Assembly: GCA_016793115.1 (NCBI GenBank)
Contig: JAEUIN010000063.1
Span: forward strand, 1 to 64,000
DNA: 64,000 nt
Direction: 5' to 3'
Origin: Planctomycetaceae bacterium
Lineage (GTDB): Bacteria > Planctomycetota > Planctomycetia > Pirellulales > PNKZ01
The position numbers and the translations under genes were made by a program. Shown here piece after piece: positions 26,342-35,812 of the stretch (position 1 is the stretch's first letter; the number at the start of each line of letters is the position of its first letter). The notes beneath the pieces are model-generated. The model was not told the origin of the DNA. It worked only from the letters and a program-made list of their open reading frames with translations, and did no database searches.

Positions 26342-27203
26342 GCTCGCCCATATTTCCGATCTGCATTTTGGACGGCTCAACGCGACGACGCTCGAACCGT
26401 TGATCGCGGCGCTCCGCACAGTCGAGCCCCACCTTACGATCGTTTCGGGCGACTTGACGCAACGCGCGCGCACGGACGAGTTCGTCGCGGCACGCTCGTT
26501 TCTGGATCGCTTGCCGAGTCCGCTCCTAGCGGTGCCGGGCAATCATGACGTTCCCCTACACAATCCGATTGCACGTTTCTTTTCGCCGCTCGGAAAATAC
26601 CGGCGCTATGTCGACCGGCAAGTCGACCCCTACTTCGCCGATGAGGAGATCGTCGTCCAAGGGCTAAACACGGCCCGCTCGTTCACGTGGAAAAACGGCC
26701 GCATTAACGGCGAACAGCTGGACTTGGTGCGTAAGCGATTCGCCGCCGCGGACGCGTGTACGGTGAAGATCGTCGTAACGCATCATCCGCTCGATCTACC
26801 GGCGACGGTTCAACGCGGCGAAGTGGTAGGCCGCGCCGAACGCGCATTGCCGGCCCTCGCGGCGTGCGGCGTCGACTTGCTGCTGGCCGGTCACTATCAC
26901 GTCGGCGGCAGCGGCGAGACGTCGCGGCGTTACGCCATCGACAACTTCGCTGCGATCACCGTGCAATCCGGCACGACGACGTCGTCGCGAAGGCGCAACG
27001 AAGCGAACTCGTTTAATTTGATCTACGTTGATCGAACGATGATTGAGATCGAACACTTTCGGCTACGCGACGATGAACGAGCGTTTGCGGCAGAATACCG
27101 CGAGCGTTATCACCGAACCGCGGGCGGATGGCGCCGAGGGCTATTGGAAACGTCGCCTTCGAACGTCGTCGACCTAGACACGACCGAGGGGGACGGCGAT
27201 TAA
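26334..27203 (+). CDS. Metallophosphoesterase (class III phosphodiesterase-like)
   Basis: A 289-residue calcineurin-like phosphoesterase. The metal-binding motifs are intact: HISDLHFG near residue 5, TIVSGDLTQRA (GD-x), VPGNHDVPL (GNH[DE]) and the C-terminal VTHHPLD and LAGHYHVGG (GH-x-H). Closest relatives are CpdA-like cyclic nucleotide phosphodiesterases and lipid phosphatases. Its translation start (ATG 26334) overlaps the lipid kinase, so a linked lipid-phosphate role is a reasonable inference. The stop overlaps the stop of the convergent pseudopilin gene by 4 bases. Confidence 0.88.
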   Translation: MRKLAHISDLHFGRLNATTLEPLIAALRTVEPHLTIVSGDLTQRARTDEFVAARSFLDRLPSPLLAVPGNHDVPLHNPIARFFSPLGKYRRYVDRQVDPYFADEEIVVQGLNTARSFTWKNGRINGEQLDLVRKRFAAADACTVKIVVTHHPLDLPATVQRGEVVGRAERALPALAACGVDLLLAGHYHVGGSGETSRRYAIDNFAAITVQSGTTTSSRRRNEANSFNLIYVDRTMIEIEHFRLRDDERAFAAEYRERYHRTAGGWRRGLLETSPSNVVDLDTTEGDGD

Positions 27204-29032
27204 AACGGAACGAACTCGTGAACTAGCGTCACTTCACGGACTTCCTTGCTGTCTTGTTCCACCACGCGAATCGTGATTTTAATGCCGCGCAGCGGCGATC
27301 GGTAAGGAGGCGGGGCCTCTTGTTCGCCCGTCGTGGCGCCCGCGATCGAGTAAACATTTGGTTCGTCGACTAGCCCGTTACCGTTGTCGTCGACTCCATT
27401 TGTGAACTCATCGATGACTCCGTCCGCGTCGTTGTCGACCCCGTCGTATTCGTAGTGCGTCGACCACGTGTCCCACACGGCAGGGCGCGCAAAACTGCCG
27501 TGCGTCGGTCGACCAGACAAGTGTCCGTCGCCGGGATAGGCGAACTGCGAGCGAGGCAGCAGACAGCGACGATTGAACGGGTTGCCCGATTCCATCTTGA
27601 CGATTGCCGAAGCCGTGCCGTTATCCATGTAGCTGCGGTAACGCGAATCATGATTCGGCGGCGCCGCTTCGCGCCCCATATAGTTCAGGTCCGCGAATGC
27701 TCCGAACGCCACAGGCTGGTTGGCGACCGCAGTCGGCGAACTGTTGAAAACGTCGACCGCTCGTACATAGCCTGCGTCGCCGGGAATGAGCACTCCGGCG
27801 TTGTTCGGGTTTGTCGTCGACGATGCGGCTCGAAACACCGGCGCACCCGGATCCCAGGCTTTGACGTCGAAGCTGACGACGTTACCCAGAATGATGTCGT
27901 CGCCGACGCGACTGCCGTTTACCAGATTCTGCGTTCGAGTGTTCGCCGCCTGAATTGCGTAACCCGCCGGCGGCGTCGGAGTAAACGTGCTCTTCGGAGC
28001 ATAGACGCCGGTCGATGAAACTTTCTCCGGGTTCGGCAACGGGAAATTGGCGTGCGATTGCTCCGCCAGCGTCGGTAGTGAGAGAGCCGTCGTCGGCACG
28101 TCCCATCCGACGCTAAACGTGGCGCCCGGATTGTAAAGGCAGTGGTTGTTCACCTGACTGCTCGTGCCGAATTGAGGAGCGACATAGAGCATCTGATACG
28201 GCCAATAGTACGGCTGATGCAGCGAGCGCCGTTCACGCATGGTCAGGTCGCCGAGACTATTACGAGCGGTCGCCGGGTCGACCAACGTGCGACCGGTCTT
28301 CAAATTAATCGGCAGACGCTGCGTCTCGAAGGTGCCCCCTTCGGCCCGCATCGAAAGATCGGTGTTGGCGTAGGTCTGCGCGCCCCAAATCGTGGCGTTG
28401 GGAAGCACGAGGAATTGGCGTCGGTGAAGCGTGTAAAACTCCGGGCGATTGTCGCCCCGTATTGATTGGGCTTCGCTGGGAGTACGACGGCGCAAGAACC
28501 ACGCCACTTCGGCATACTTCGACTTCGTCGCGAGCGTGACGCCGCTCTTGATACCTCCGCGGCCGACGAACTTTTCGTCGAAGCTGGCGGTGGTAAACAT
28601 CAAAATGTCGTCGACGTCGCCGATGATCGAATTCACCACTTGGTTCGTCGCCGAACTGCGCGAGGTGTACCAATTGCCGCCGCTCAAGTTCTCGCCGACG
28701 TCGCCGCCGGAGCTATTGGAGGCGAACTGGGAGTTGGCGACTCGAGGCCCCTCGACATACTCGAAGTAACCCAGATTCATATGCGGGCTCAGCGGCGGAA
28801 TCGTCGGCGCCGTGGCACCCCGTAGGTCCTGAATCAGCCGATGCTTCGCGTGCCTCAACTGATCGTTCAACTCCATTACCGCGCGGCTATTGTTTACGCC
28901 GTCGCTGACGCTCGCAAACATCTCCATCACCAACCCCATCAGGATCAGCGTCACGGTCAGGGCTATCATTACCTCAAGCAGCGTGAAGGCGCAGCGGCGG
29001 CCGACGGGCGTTAGGCAATGCGAGAACCGCAT
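27200..29032 (-). CDS. Large prepilin-type (PulJ/GspJ-like) pseudopilin
   Basis: A 610-residue protein with an N-terminal type III (prepilin) signal: RRCA followed by FTLLEVMIALTV, with cleavage after Ala15, Phe as +1 and Glu at +5. This places it in the type II secretion/type IV pilus pseudopilin group; PulJ-like minor pseudopilins start this way, but 610 residues is far longer than the usual 200. The C-terminal part contains two Asp-rich motifs GVDNDADGVIDEF and GVDDNGNGLVDEP that resemble calcium-binding loops. The ATG at 29032 gives a short basic leader before the signal. It stands alone, without pilus-assembly genes nearby. Confidence 0.82.
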   Translation of the reverse strand: MRFSHCLTPVGRRCAFTLLEVMIALTVTLILMGLVMEMFASVSDGVNNSRAVMELNDQLRHAKHRLIQDLRGATAPTIPPLSPHMNLGYFEYVEGPRVANSQFASNSSGGDVGENLSGGNWYTSRSSATNQVVNSIIGDVDDILMFTTASFDEKFVGRGGIKSGVTLATKSKYAEVAWFLRRRTPSEAQSIRGDNRPEFYTLHRRQFLVLPNATIWGAQTYANTDLSMRAEGGTFETQRLPINLKTGRTLVDPATARNSLGDLTMRERRSLHQPYYWPYQMLYVAPQFGTSSQVNNHCLYNPGATFSVGWDVPTTALSLPTLAEQSHANFPLPNPEKVSSTGVYAPKSTFTPTPPAGYAIQAANTRTQNLVNGSRVGDDIILGNVVSFDVKAWDPGAPVFRAASSTTNPNNAGVLIPGDAGYVRAVDVFNSSPTAVANQPVAFGAFADLNYMGREAAPPNHDSRYRSYMDNGTASAIVKMESGNPFNRRCLLPRSQFAYPGDGHLSGRPTHGSFARPAVWDTWSTHYEYDGVDNDADGVIDEFTNGVDDNGNGLVDEPNVYSIAGATTGEQEAPPPYRSPLRGIKITIRVVEQDSKEVREVTLVHEFVPF

Positions 29033-29645
29033 CGAACAAGCTCCAGCGAGGGAGAGACGCGCGAGATTAAGGCCGCTCACGGAAAGACGGCCAACAACAC
29101 AAGCGACAAAACGTCGTGCAGGCGAACCGACGGAGTCGCACAGCGACCGGCTTGATTTGCCGGAACTAGGACGATCCGACTAAACTTTCGCCACAAAGCG
29201 ACGCCAGGAAATGCACAGCTTGTTCCGCAAGCCGCTTAGTCGGACGAATCGTCCTGGTGAGAAATACTGAAATCGATCGAATCGAGCCGTGGTTCGGCCG
29301 TTTCGGCGGCCGCTGCTCTCACCAAAAGAAAATTTTTTTGTCGGCGGTGCTCATCGACGGACGCGGATCGCTACGCCAAGTTGGCGTGATCGCGGAAAAA
29401 ATGTCACACCGACGAATCTAAGCAGCCAAAACGCCAATATTGCCGCATACTCCCAACCGGATGGAATCGGCGCGAGAGCCCGCCGACTCACAAGCTCCGG
29501 CGGCTCGCGAACCACACAGCAACGGCTTCACATTCCGTCGGACGAGAGAGCCCGACGTCGATCCAACCAGATCTGCGAGGAAGATCCGCGACCAGGACCG
29601 TCGAGGTACCTCATCGCTGCCGGCATCTTCGCCGACGCCGGTCGT
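29033..29645. other. 613-base region without a convincing gene
   Basis: This separates the pseudopilin and universal stress protein genes, both on the minus strand, so it holds the pseudopilin promoter. An imperfect inverted repeat lies at 29168-29183 and 29237-29256 (a 16-base arm and its complement with a 4-base insert). An A/T run sits at 29324-29341. A plus-strand frame at 29289-29756 has no family features and an arginine-rich, shadow-like translation. Confidence 0.4.
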
Positions 29646-30467
29646 CTATTGACAAACGAACAACGGCACTTTCGATTCGCTGATGATCTGCAAGGCGGTG
29701 TCGCCGAGGATCTTGCGAAGAAAAACCCGTTTGTTGCTGATGCCGATTACGACTAGGTCGGCCTTCCATCGCTCGATTTCCAGCGGCAAACCTTGTTGAA
29801 TCGGCGCGTCGAACGTTTCCGTTTCGACGTTGAAGTCGTGCGCCGCGCAATAATCGGCGGCATGTTGCAGCAGCGATTGAGCGGCATCCGAAGTGTCGCC
29901 GAAATGCACGATTTTCATCGCCGCCGCGGGAAACAATCGCATGTCGACGAATCGCTTCATCGATTTTGCCGACTCCATCGAGCCGCTGTAAGCGATCAAT
30001 ACGCGCGACACACGGCGATACGTCTGCGCCACCGCAATGAGCGGGCGCACGCCTTGCACCATGAACTCCACCAACAAATCGTGCGGACTGCCGGCATGGA
30101 AATCGTAGTGCAGTACCTTCTTCAAGCCGAAAACGATGAGATCGTGGTAGAGGGACTCTTCAATCAGCTTACTGAAAGTTTTACCCGTTTCGCGTACCAC
30201 CCTGTACGAACTCAGCCCCGCGACGCGGCATGCCTCGTTAAAGTCCGCGACTGATTTCTCGATGCGATGATTGACGTCCTGGAGTTCGGCCTGCCGCGAA
30301 CTGTAAAGAACTTCCAGGGCGGCGTCGGCGTCGACTTTTTCCGCGGCATGAGTCAAGGTGACGCCGGTGAGTTCCGCGTCGAGTTCGACCGCCAACTCCA
30401 CGGCATGTTTGATGGCTCCCGGCGTGAACGGCGTTCCGCCGAGGCCGACGAGGATGCGTTTGATCAT
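29646..30467 (-). CDS. Tandem universal stress protein (UspA, two domains)
   Basis: A 273-residue protein with two Usp domains. Domain 1 (about 1-148) starts MIKRILVGLGGTPFTPGAIK and domain 2 (about 153-273) starts SRVLIAYSGSMESAKSMK. Domain 2 ends with VIGISNKRVFLRKILGDTALQ, which approximates the ATP-binding G-2x-G-9x-G-S/T pattern; domain 1 has FGLKKVLHYDFHAGS. Such proteins bind ATP or partner proteins during stress. The ATG at 30467 starts exactly at the Usp motif; the upstream extension to 30620 is non-conserved. It is downstream of the sulfatase at 30521 on the same strand. Confidence 0.88.
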   Translation of the reverse strand: MIKRILVGLGGTPFTPGAIKHAVELAVELDAELTGVTLTHAAEKVDADAALEVLYSSRQAELQDVNHRIEKSVADFNEACRVAGLSSYRVVRETGKTFSKLIEESLYHDLIVFGLKKVLHYDFHAGSPHDLLVEFMVQGVRPLIAVAQTYRRVSRVLIAYSGSMESAKSMKRFVDMRLFPAAAMKIVHFGDTSDAAQSLLQHAADYCAAHDFNVETETFDAPIQQGLPLEIERWKADLVVIGISNKRVFLRKILGDTALQIISESKVPLFVCQ

Positions 30468-30520
30468 AAAAATCGGAGAGTCGCAGGAGCCCGAGGGATT
30501 CGGTATCGAATTGTAAGCAG

Positions 30521-31993
30521 TTAGCCTCGTTTTTTCTTGGCAGCCTTCGGCGCCTCCGGCGGAACCTCGCTGAAATCGAAGAAATCGCTCTCCGGCTCGG
30601 CAACGCTTAACGGCATCCAATCGCCGACGATTCTCTGTTGTTTTTGCATTTCAGCAAACATCCGCCCGACCAATTGTTGGTGCTCCGGCGCGGCGGACAG
30701 ATCGCGCAATTCGTCGGGATCGGTCTCCAAATCGAACAATTGCGATCGGTTGATCCGCGGGTAGCGGATCAGTTTATAACGTTCATCGCGGAGCACCCGC
30801 TGTACTCCTTGATACGCACAGAAAATTAGATCCCGATGCGATATCGCGTCGCCGCGAACGACATGCGCGAAACTTCGCCCGTCGATCTCCTGCGGCACCG
30901 CGGCACCGACGAGTTCGCAAACCGTCGGATAAACGTCCATGAGGTAGACCAGCGCCTTGGACCGTCCCGGCGCAACTCCCGGTCCCGCGAATACTAAGGG
31001 GCTACGCGTGCTATGTTCGTACAGGTTCTGCTTCCCCATGAGGCCGTGGCTGCCCATCGCCAAGCCTTGATCGGCGGAAAATATGACAATCGTCTCGTCG
31101 TCCAACTTCAACTCATTGAGCCGAGCCAGCAAACGGCCGAGATGATGATCGAAGGCCGTGATTGTCGCATAGTAGTCGTGTAACTGTTTACGAATCTCTT
31201 CTTTCGTGCGCGGCCACGGGGCGAGTCGCTCGTCGCGCACCGTGAGTTCGCCGTTGTTGAACGGGTGTTGCGGCAGATAATTCTTAGGTAACGGAATTTC
31301 ATCTGGGTCATACAGCGCCCGGTAGCTGCCCGCGGCGACGCGCGGATCATGCGGATTGCCGAACGCCAAGTACATGAAGAACGGTCGCGAACGATCGCGC
31401 GTGTCAGTGAGAAAATCAATTGCTTCGTCGACGATTTCTTTCCCCGGTTCGCCGGCGAGCCGCTCGGCCATATCGTCTTTGAGATACTTATTAATCTCGA
31501 AGCAGGTCTGAATGTGCGTAGCCGTATTGCCGCGTTTCCCATGATGATATGTCTGATAGCCGGCATCCTTAAGAGACGACGGGAAGTTCGGCGGATCGGC
31601 CGGCGCGAGGATATCCCACCTGTAGCCTGCGGCGAGTTTGCTCGCGACCAAATCCGCCGCGGTAGGATCGCCGGCTCTTGGTTGAAACACCGCTCCCGTC
31701 TTCGGATCGACGAGCCGGCTGTAGTGGAAGAAGGTCTTGCCGCTCAGCATCATATTGCGACTGGGAGTGCAAACGGCGCCGGAGTTGCCGCCGAAGTTAT
31801 ATGCATTTTCGAGGGCCAGCCCGCGCCGCGCGAGCGCGTCAAGCGTCGGCGTCTTGATCGCCGCGTTGCCGAGCGCCGCAATTGTGTCCGGCCGCTGGTC
31901 GTCGGCGTGAAGAAACAGAACGTTCGGCTTAGCATGGACGCAATTAGCGCCCGCGAAGAACAATACGGCTGCCAACAAAAATCGCGGGGACAT
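30521..31993 (-). CDS. Secreted sulfatase (choline/iduronate sulfatase-like)
   Basis: A 490-residue sulfatase with a signal peptide (MSPRFLLAAVLFFAGANCVHA). Metal-binding Asp31-Asp32 lie in FLHADDQRPD; the formylglycine motif is Cys75-Thr-Pro-Ser-Arg79 followed by NMMLSG; later motifs are IVIFSADQGLAMGSHGLMGKQ (metal Asp, with Gln in place of the usual His). Region LRDERYKLIRYPRINRSQLFDLETDP matches sulfatase C-termini. It likely removes sulfate groups from sulfated glycans. The choice of start at 31993 puts the signal peptide first. Its gene neighbours differ from those of the first sulfatase, so the two may act on different substrates. Confidence 0.92.
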   Translation of the reverse strand: MSPRFLLAAVLFFAGANCVHAKPNVLFLHADDQRPDTIAALGNAAIKTPTLDALARRGLALENAYNFGGNSGAVCTPSRNMMLSGKTFFHYSRLVDPKTGAVFQPRAGDPTAADLVASKLAAGYRWDILAPADPPNFPSSLKDAGYQTYHHGKRGNTATHIQTCFEINKYLKDDMAERLAGEPGKEIVDEAIDFLTDTRDRSRPFFMYLAFGNPHDPRVAAGSYRALYDPDEIPLPKNYLPQHPFNNGELTVRDERLAPWPRTKEEIRKQLHDYYATITAFDHHLGRLLARLNELKLDDETIVIFSADQGLAMGSHGLMGKQNLYEHSTRSPLVFAGPGVAPGRSKALVYLMDVYPTVCELVGAAVPQEIDGRSFAHVVRGDAISHRDLIFCAYQGVQRVLRDERYKLIRYPRINRSQLFDLETDPDELRDLSAAPEHQQLVGRMFAEMQKQQRIVGDWMPLSVAEPESDFFDFSEVPPEAPKAAKKKRG

Positions 31994-32020
31994 TGTGTAC
32001 CTTTTAGCAACGCTATAAAG

Positions 32021-33472
32021 CTATTTACTGAACTTCTCTTCCAAATACTCAACCGCCCGCGCCAACTGCGGATCGATCGCCGGCGAGTCCGGCGACGATT
32101 CCTTCTTGCGCTGTTGGGCGGAGCCGGCGGGCTCCGATGCAGGCCTCGCCGAGCCCGTCGCCGTCGCGGCCGGCGTAGTGCCGCTCGGCTCGCTTGGCAC
32201 CGAAGATGGCGCGGTTGAGGTGGTGCCTGCCCGCGAAGCCTCATTCTTTTCGATCTGCTGATCGACATCGCGCGCGCGACGACGTTTCAACATCTCGATC
32301 AACTGTTTATCGTCGAGTTTGACCTCATAGCCCGGCGACGGCGACACTCCCCACACGTCGGCTTCTTTGGCGTCGCGTTTGCGATGGATGTTCTTGTCGC
32401 TGGGGCGCCAGTAGCTGGCAATCGTCAGCCGCAACAGGCTCTTGCCCCCTTCAAGCTCGATCGGCGATTGAACAGTTCCCTTACCCCAAGATCGCTCGCC
32501 GACGACCACGGCCCGATTGCGATCTTGCAAACAGGCGGCGACGATTTCGCTGGCGCTCGCACTGAAATGGTTCACTAATACGGCCATCGGCCATTCCGTG
32601 TATTCAGCCTGCCCCGTCGCCTCGCGACGTTCGCGTTCTTTGCCGCCTCGTTCGCGAATCGTGACGATCACTCCTTCGCGCACGAAAAAATCGCACGTCT
32701 TGTAAGCTGCGTCGAGTAAGCCGCCGGGATTGTTGCGGACGTCGAGAATCAATCCGCGCACTTTCTTCGCACGGCATTGCCGCAGAGCCTCCGACAGTTC
32801 GTCGACCGTTCGCTCTGCGAATTGCGTGATCCGGATGTAACCGATTCGCGGGTCTTCGGCCAGCGTGTAATCCCAATGACCGTCGGGCAGTCGACGGTCG
32901 CCGAGCACCGTGTCGACTTTGATGATCGCCCGCTCGATCGATAGTTCAATCGGCTTGGTCTCGCCGCGATGAACGATCGTGAGTTTTACGAGATCGCCCG
33001 GCTTCCCCTTGATGAGCTTCACGGCGTCCTGGCTATCGACGAACTCCTCGACCGGCTTGTCGTCGATCTTGAGTATGCGATCACCCGCGAGGATGCCGGC
33101 TTCGTAAGCCGGCGTGCCGACCATCGGGCTCATGACCGACAGCGTCTTGGTTTCTCGATTCCAATCGATCTCGATGCCGATTCCGCCGAATTGCTGATCT
33201 AGCGTTTCGTGAAAGCGCTGCGTCTCTTCGTGGCCGTCGTACGACGAATAGTCGTCGAGTTGCTCGACCATTCCTTCCATCGCTCCGTCGAACAGCTTGC
33301 GTTCGTCGATATCTTCGGAGAATAGGTAATGATCCTTGATTTCAGTCATTACCGATTTAAAGATGTCGAACATGGGCTCGTAATGACTTCGATTGGCGCT
33401 ATCCGCCTTGTGATAGCAAGCGAACGAAATCGCGAGTACGACGAGCAGCAGATAAAAGTTGCGGCGCGACAT
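32021..33472 (-). CDS. S41-family C-terminal processing peptidase
   Basis: A 483-residue membrane-anchored protease. Residues 5-19 form a signal/anchor helix (NFYLLLVVLAISFAC). A PDZ domain spans about 90-180 (GIGIEIDW, AYEAGILAGDRILKID). The catalytic region has NHFSASASEI with predicted catalytic Ser306 and Lys331 in GKGTVQ, 25 residues apart as in plant D1 peptidase. The C-terminal 100 residues are charged and repetitive (Ser/Ala/Pro/Glu-rich), a poorly conserved tail. It degrades or trims periplasmic proteins. It ends 27 bases before the sulfatase start on the same strand. The ATG at 33472 precedes the anchor helix. Confidence 0.92.
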   Translation of the reverse strand: MSRRNFYLLLVVLAISFACYHKADSANRSHYEPMFDIFKSVMTEIKDHYLFSEDIDERKLFDGAMEGMVEQLDDYSSYDGHEETQRFHETLDQQFGGIGIEIDWNRETKTLSVMSPMVGTPAYEAGILAGDRILKIDDKPVEEFVDSQDAVKLIKGKPGDLVKLTIVHRGETKPIELSIERAIIKVDTVLGDRRLPDGHWDYTLAEDPRIGYIRITQFAERTVDELSEALRQCRAKKVRGLILDVRNNPGGLLDAAYKTCDFFVREGVIVTIRERGGKERERREATGQAEYTEWPMAVLVNHFSASASEIVAACLQDRNRAVVVGERSWGKGTVQSPIELEGGKSLLRLTIASYWRPSDKNIHRKRDAKEADVWGVSPSPGYEVKLDDKQLIEMLKRRRARDVDQQIEKNEASRAGTTSTAPSSVPSEPSGTTPAATATGSARPASEPAGSAQQRKKESSPDSPAIDPQLARAVEYLEEKFSK

Positions 33473-33608
33473 GACCAACGGCCGTGGTTGCTGAACGGGC
33501 GACACGAGTACCCGAATCGTAGCCGTTGCCGCAACGAACGAAAAGCCGGCGAATCGCCGGTCGTCGAAGTTGCCGAACAACCGTGGATCCGACTCTCCAA
33601 AAAGACAC

Positions 33609-33643
33609 CGCCTTGCCGACGAATGAATTCATTCGGCAAGGCG
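33609..33643 (-). terminator. Long palindrome with T-run, downstream of the 195-aa membrane gene
   Basis: Apart from a 3-base insert (CGA) the 35 bases are a perfect palindrome with a GAATTC centre. On the minus strand it is followed after a short spacer by TTTTT (complement of 33599-33603), so it can act as an intrinsic terminator after the gene ending at 33680, upstream of the S41 peptidase. Confidence 0.55.
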
Positions 33644-33679
33644 ATCCCCGGCGAAGTTGTTGACTTACCCCGACGCGCT

Positions 33680-34267
33680 CTAGTCGAGCCGCTCCTGTCC
33701 GGCAATTTGGCGGATGATTTTCCGCAGAGTGCCGCGTGAATCGGCCGTCATCCAACCGATGTCTACGACCGCGGGGAACGCCTCCTCGCTGCGCCAGAGT
33801 TTCAATTGCTGATATTCGGAAGGCACGTCGTCCTCCCCCGTCATCTGCCAAGAAGTAACTTCCGCCCAAGGAATCGAGTAACCCGACCAAGCCGGCAACA
33901 TCGCGACGCCGCGTCCGTCGACCTTCAGCCGTCCGAAAAGTTCACGGGCTGCGAGCATCCACAGCGCCAAGGTCGTCGCCAAACCGATGGCGCCGATGAT
34001 CGCCAAATTCGTCGTCAAATCCGGCGTCTTCGGAATCTCGACGATGAGAAACGCGCCGAGTCCGCCCGTTATCGCACCGATGACGATCTTCGCCAGAGCG
34101 TGCTTATATCGGGTGTGCCGCATTCCAAATACCGCGGATACATCTCCGTAGCGGCGATGCGCGTCTAAGCGGCGCTGCGCCGCTTGCTCAAGCGGCGTCG
34201 CCTCGACGGCGTTCTCGCGATCGAATTCCGAGACAAGTGACCCATCGTGAAAATCTGAAAAAGCCAT
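33680..34267 (-). CDS. Hypothetical two-span membrane protein
   Basis: A 195-residue protein with a cytoplasmic N-terminal region, two adjacent membrane helices at about residues 60-78 (IVIGAITGGLGAFLIVEI) and 88-107 (LAIIGAIGLATTLALWMLAA), then a C-terminal domain (about 110-190) rich in beta strands with GYSIPWAEVTSW, reminiscent of bacterial PH-like or YdbT-type domains. I do not assign a family. Gene order on the minus strand: SbtA-like transporter, this gene, S41 protease. It may be part of no operon because a terminator-like palindrome follows it. Confidence 0.72.
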   Translation of the reverse strand: MAFSDFHDGSLVSEFDRENAVEATPLEQAAQRRLDAHRRYGDVSAVFGMRHTRYKHALAKIVIGAITGGLGAFLIVEIPKTPDLTTNLAIIGAIGLATTLALWMLAARELFGRLKVDGRGVAMLPAWSGYSIPWAEVTSWQMTGEDDVPSEYQQLKLWRSEEAFPAVVDIGWMTADSRGTLRKIIRQIAGQERLD

Positions 34268-34414
34268 GACCGAGCGTCTCCGACTGAATTATTTGTTGGA
34301 TGATTGAAAGTTGGGTCGAGTCAAGCGACCGCAGTTGCTCGCCAACTACGGTCGCTGCGGCGATCAGGCCGCAACGGGATGCGGACGATCCGTGCCGACA
34401 AATCAGCTCCCTCG

Positions 34415-35812
34415 TTAGCCGAGGTTCGTGATGATCAACTTCGAGATCATGATGTAGAGCGGAATGCCGATCGTGACGTTGTAGGAAAACGTCAGGCCGA
34501 GCGACGCCGCCAGCGGCAGCGTCGGGCTCGCTTCCGGAATCGCCATTCGCTGCACGGCCGGTACGGCGATGTACGACGCAGCTCCGCACAACACGGCGAA
34601 CATGACGTACGTGCCGTGCTCCAAGTGCAATCCGGTCATGAGCGAGTAGCCGTGCGCCATCAGCATGCCGAACGTCGCAAACACGTTCGGTGCGATCAAC
34701 GCGAACAAGATAAACGGCAGGCCTGCCTTTTTTAGATCTTTGAGCTTGCGTGCGGCGGTGACGCCCATTTCCAAGAGGAACAAGCAGAGGATCGGTTGGA
34801 AGAGTTCGAAAAAGAGCTTGTCGTTGGATTCGACGACCTTTTTGCCCTGCAACTGACTGATGAAGCCGATTGCAATTCCTGCGAACAACAGGAAGATTCC
34901 CGGATTCATGAAGACTTCATGGAGCATTTCCCTAGTGCTCCGCTTTTGTCCGCCGTGCGCAGGCTCGCCGTCTCCGTCACGCAGCGCGATTTCGTCTTCG
35001 GCTTTCAAGGCCTGCTTGAGGGCTCCCTGAGTGAGCTTGCCTGCCGCGCCTTCCGGCTCTTCCGGCAATTGCGACCCGCCGCGACGACCTCGATCGTGTC
35101 CGCCGCCGCCATGCTCGCGAACTCTTGTATAGGATGCGGTACGAATCGCACCTTCGCCTTCCTCTACCAGCACTTCTTCTCCGCTCGTCACAATGGTCGC
35201 CGCGACAAGCTCTTCTTGTTCATCTTCCAGAGCGCTCACGGCCGCTTCAAAGTCGGACGTGTCGATTTGCAGCTTGCCGCGACGATAACCCGCTTCGCCC
35301 GGCATGTTGCCGTCGGCGTCCATCGCGTTGCGACGCATCCGCGAGATGAGATAAAGCGCGACCAAGCAGCCGGGGATTTCCATAATCGCCAGCATCACCG
35401 GCATGTAGGCGGCAAACGCGATATTGGCCGCGATCAACACGCCTTGGCAAGTCACGAACGTGCCGGCCGAGTCGGAACCGTAGTAACCTGCCACGGTCGC
35501 CGCGTCGATCCGGCGCAGCTTGGTGAACTTCCGCAATGCGGCATAAGCGGTAATGCCGATGATCCCGTTGGTGACAAAGCCCAAAAGCATGAACCCGGCC
35601 GCTTGGCCGTACATCGAAGGGTCCAGCTTCGCAAGTTCTTCGCCCCCGTGCCAACCGATAGCCAAGAGCAAAAAGATCGTCAGACCCTGATAAAGAGGTT
35701 TGGGGAACTCAAAATTCACCTTAAGCAACGGAATCGCGAAGCCGGCGTAGAAGAACAGCAACAGCGGCTTGAACATGTTGTGCAAAACGTTCCCGACAAA
35801 TTCTTCTAACAT
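34415..35812 (-). CDS. sbtA: Sodium-dependent bicarbonate transporter SbtA-type
   Basis: A 465-residue membrane permease of the SbtA/DUF897 family, with about ten helices in two halves (1-158 and 299-465). YYGSDSAGTFVTCQG near residue 111 and SYIAVPAVQRMAIPEASPTLPLA near 422 are family motifs. A hydrophilic 140-residue loop (159-298) separates the halves; it is rich in Gly, Glu and Arg and longer than the loop of typical cyanobacterial SbtA (about 370 residues in all). The likely activity is sodium-coupled bicarbonate uptake. No PII-like SbtB gene was seen next to it. The ATG at 35812 is chosen because the first membrane helix follows it directly. Confidence 0.85.
   Translation of the reverse strand: MLEEFVGNVLHNMFKPLLLFFYAGFAIPLLKVNFEFPKPLYQGLTIFLLLAIGWHGGEELAKLDPSMYGQAAGFMLLGFVTNGIIGITAYAALRKFTKLRRIDAATVAGYYGSDSAGTFVTCQGVLIAANIAFAAYMPVMLAIMEIPGCLVALYLISRMRRNAMDADGNMPGEAGYRRGKLQIDTSDFEAAVSALEDEQEELVAATIVTSGEEVLVEEGEGAIRTASYTRVREHGGGGHDRGRRGGSQLPEEPEGAAGKLTQGALKQALKAEDEIALRDGDGEPAHGGQKRSTREMLHEVFMNPGIFLLFAGIAIGFISQLQGKKVVESNDKLFFELFQPILCLFLLEMGVTAARKLKDLKKAGLPFILFALIAPNVFATFGMLMAHGYSLMTGLHLEHGTYVMFAVLCGAASYIAVPAVQRMAIPEASPTLPLAASLGLTFSYNVTIGIPLYIMISKLIITNLG

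Noticed and set aside
29289-29756. 155-residue frame in the gap before the stress protein
   Set aside because: No motifs, and it overlaps the end of the stress-protein gene on the other strand.
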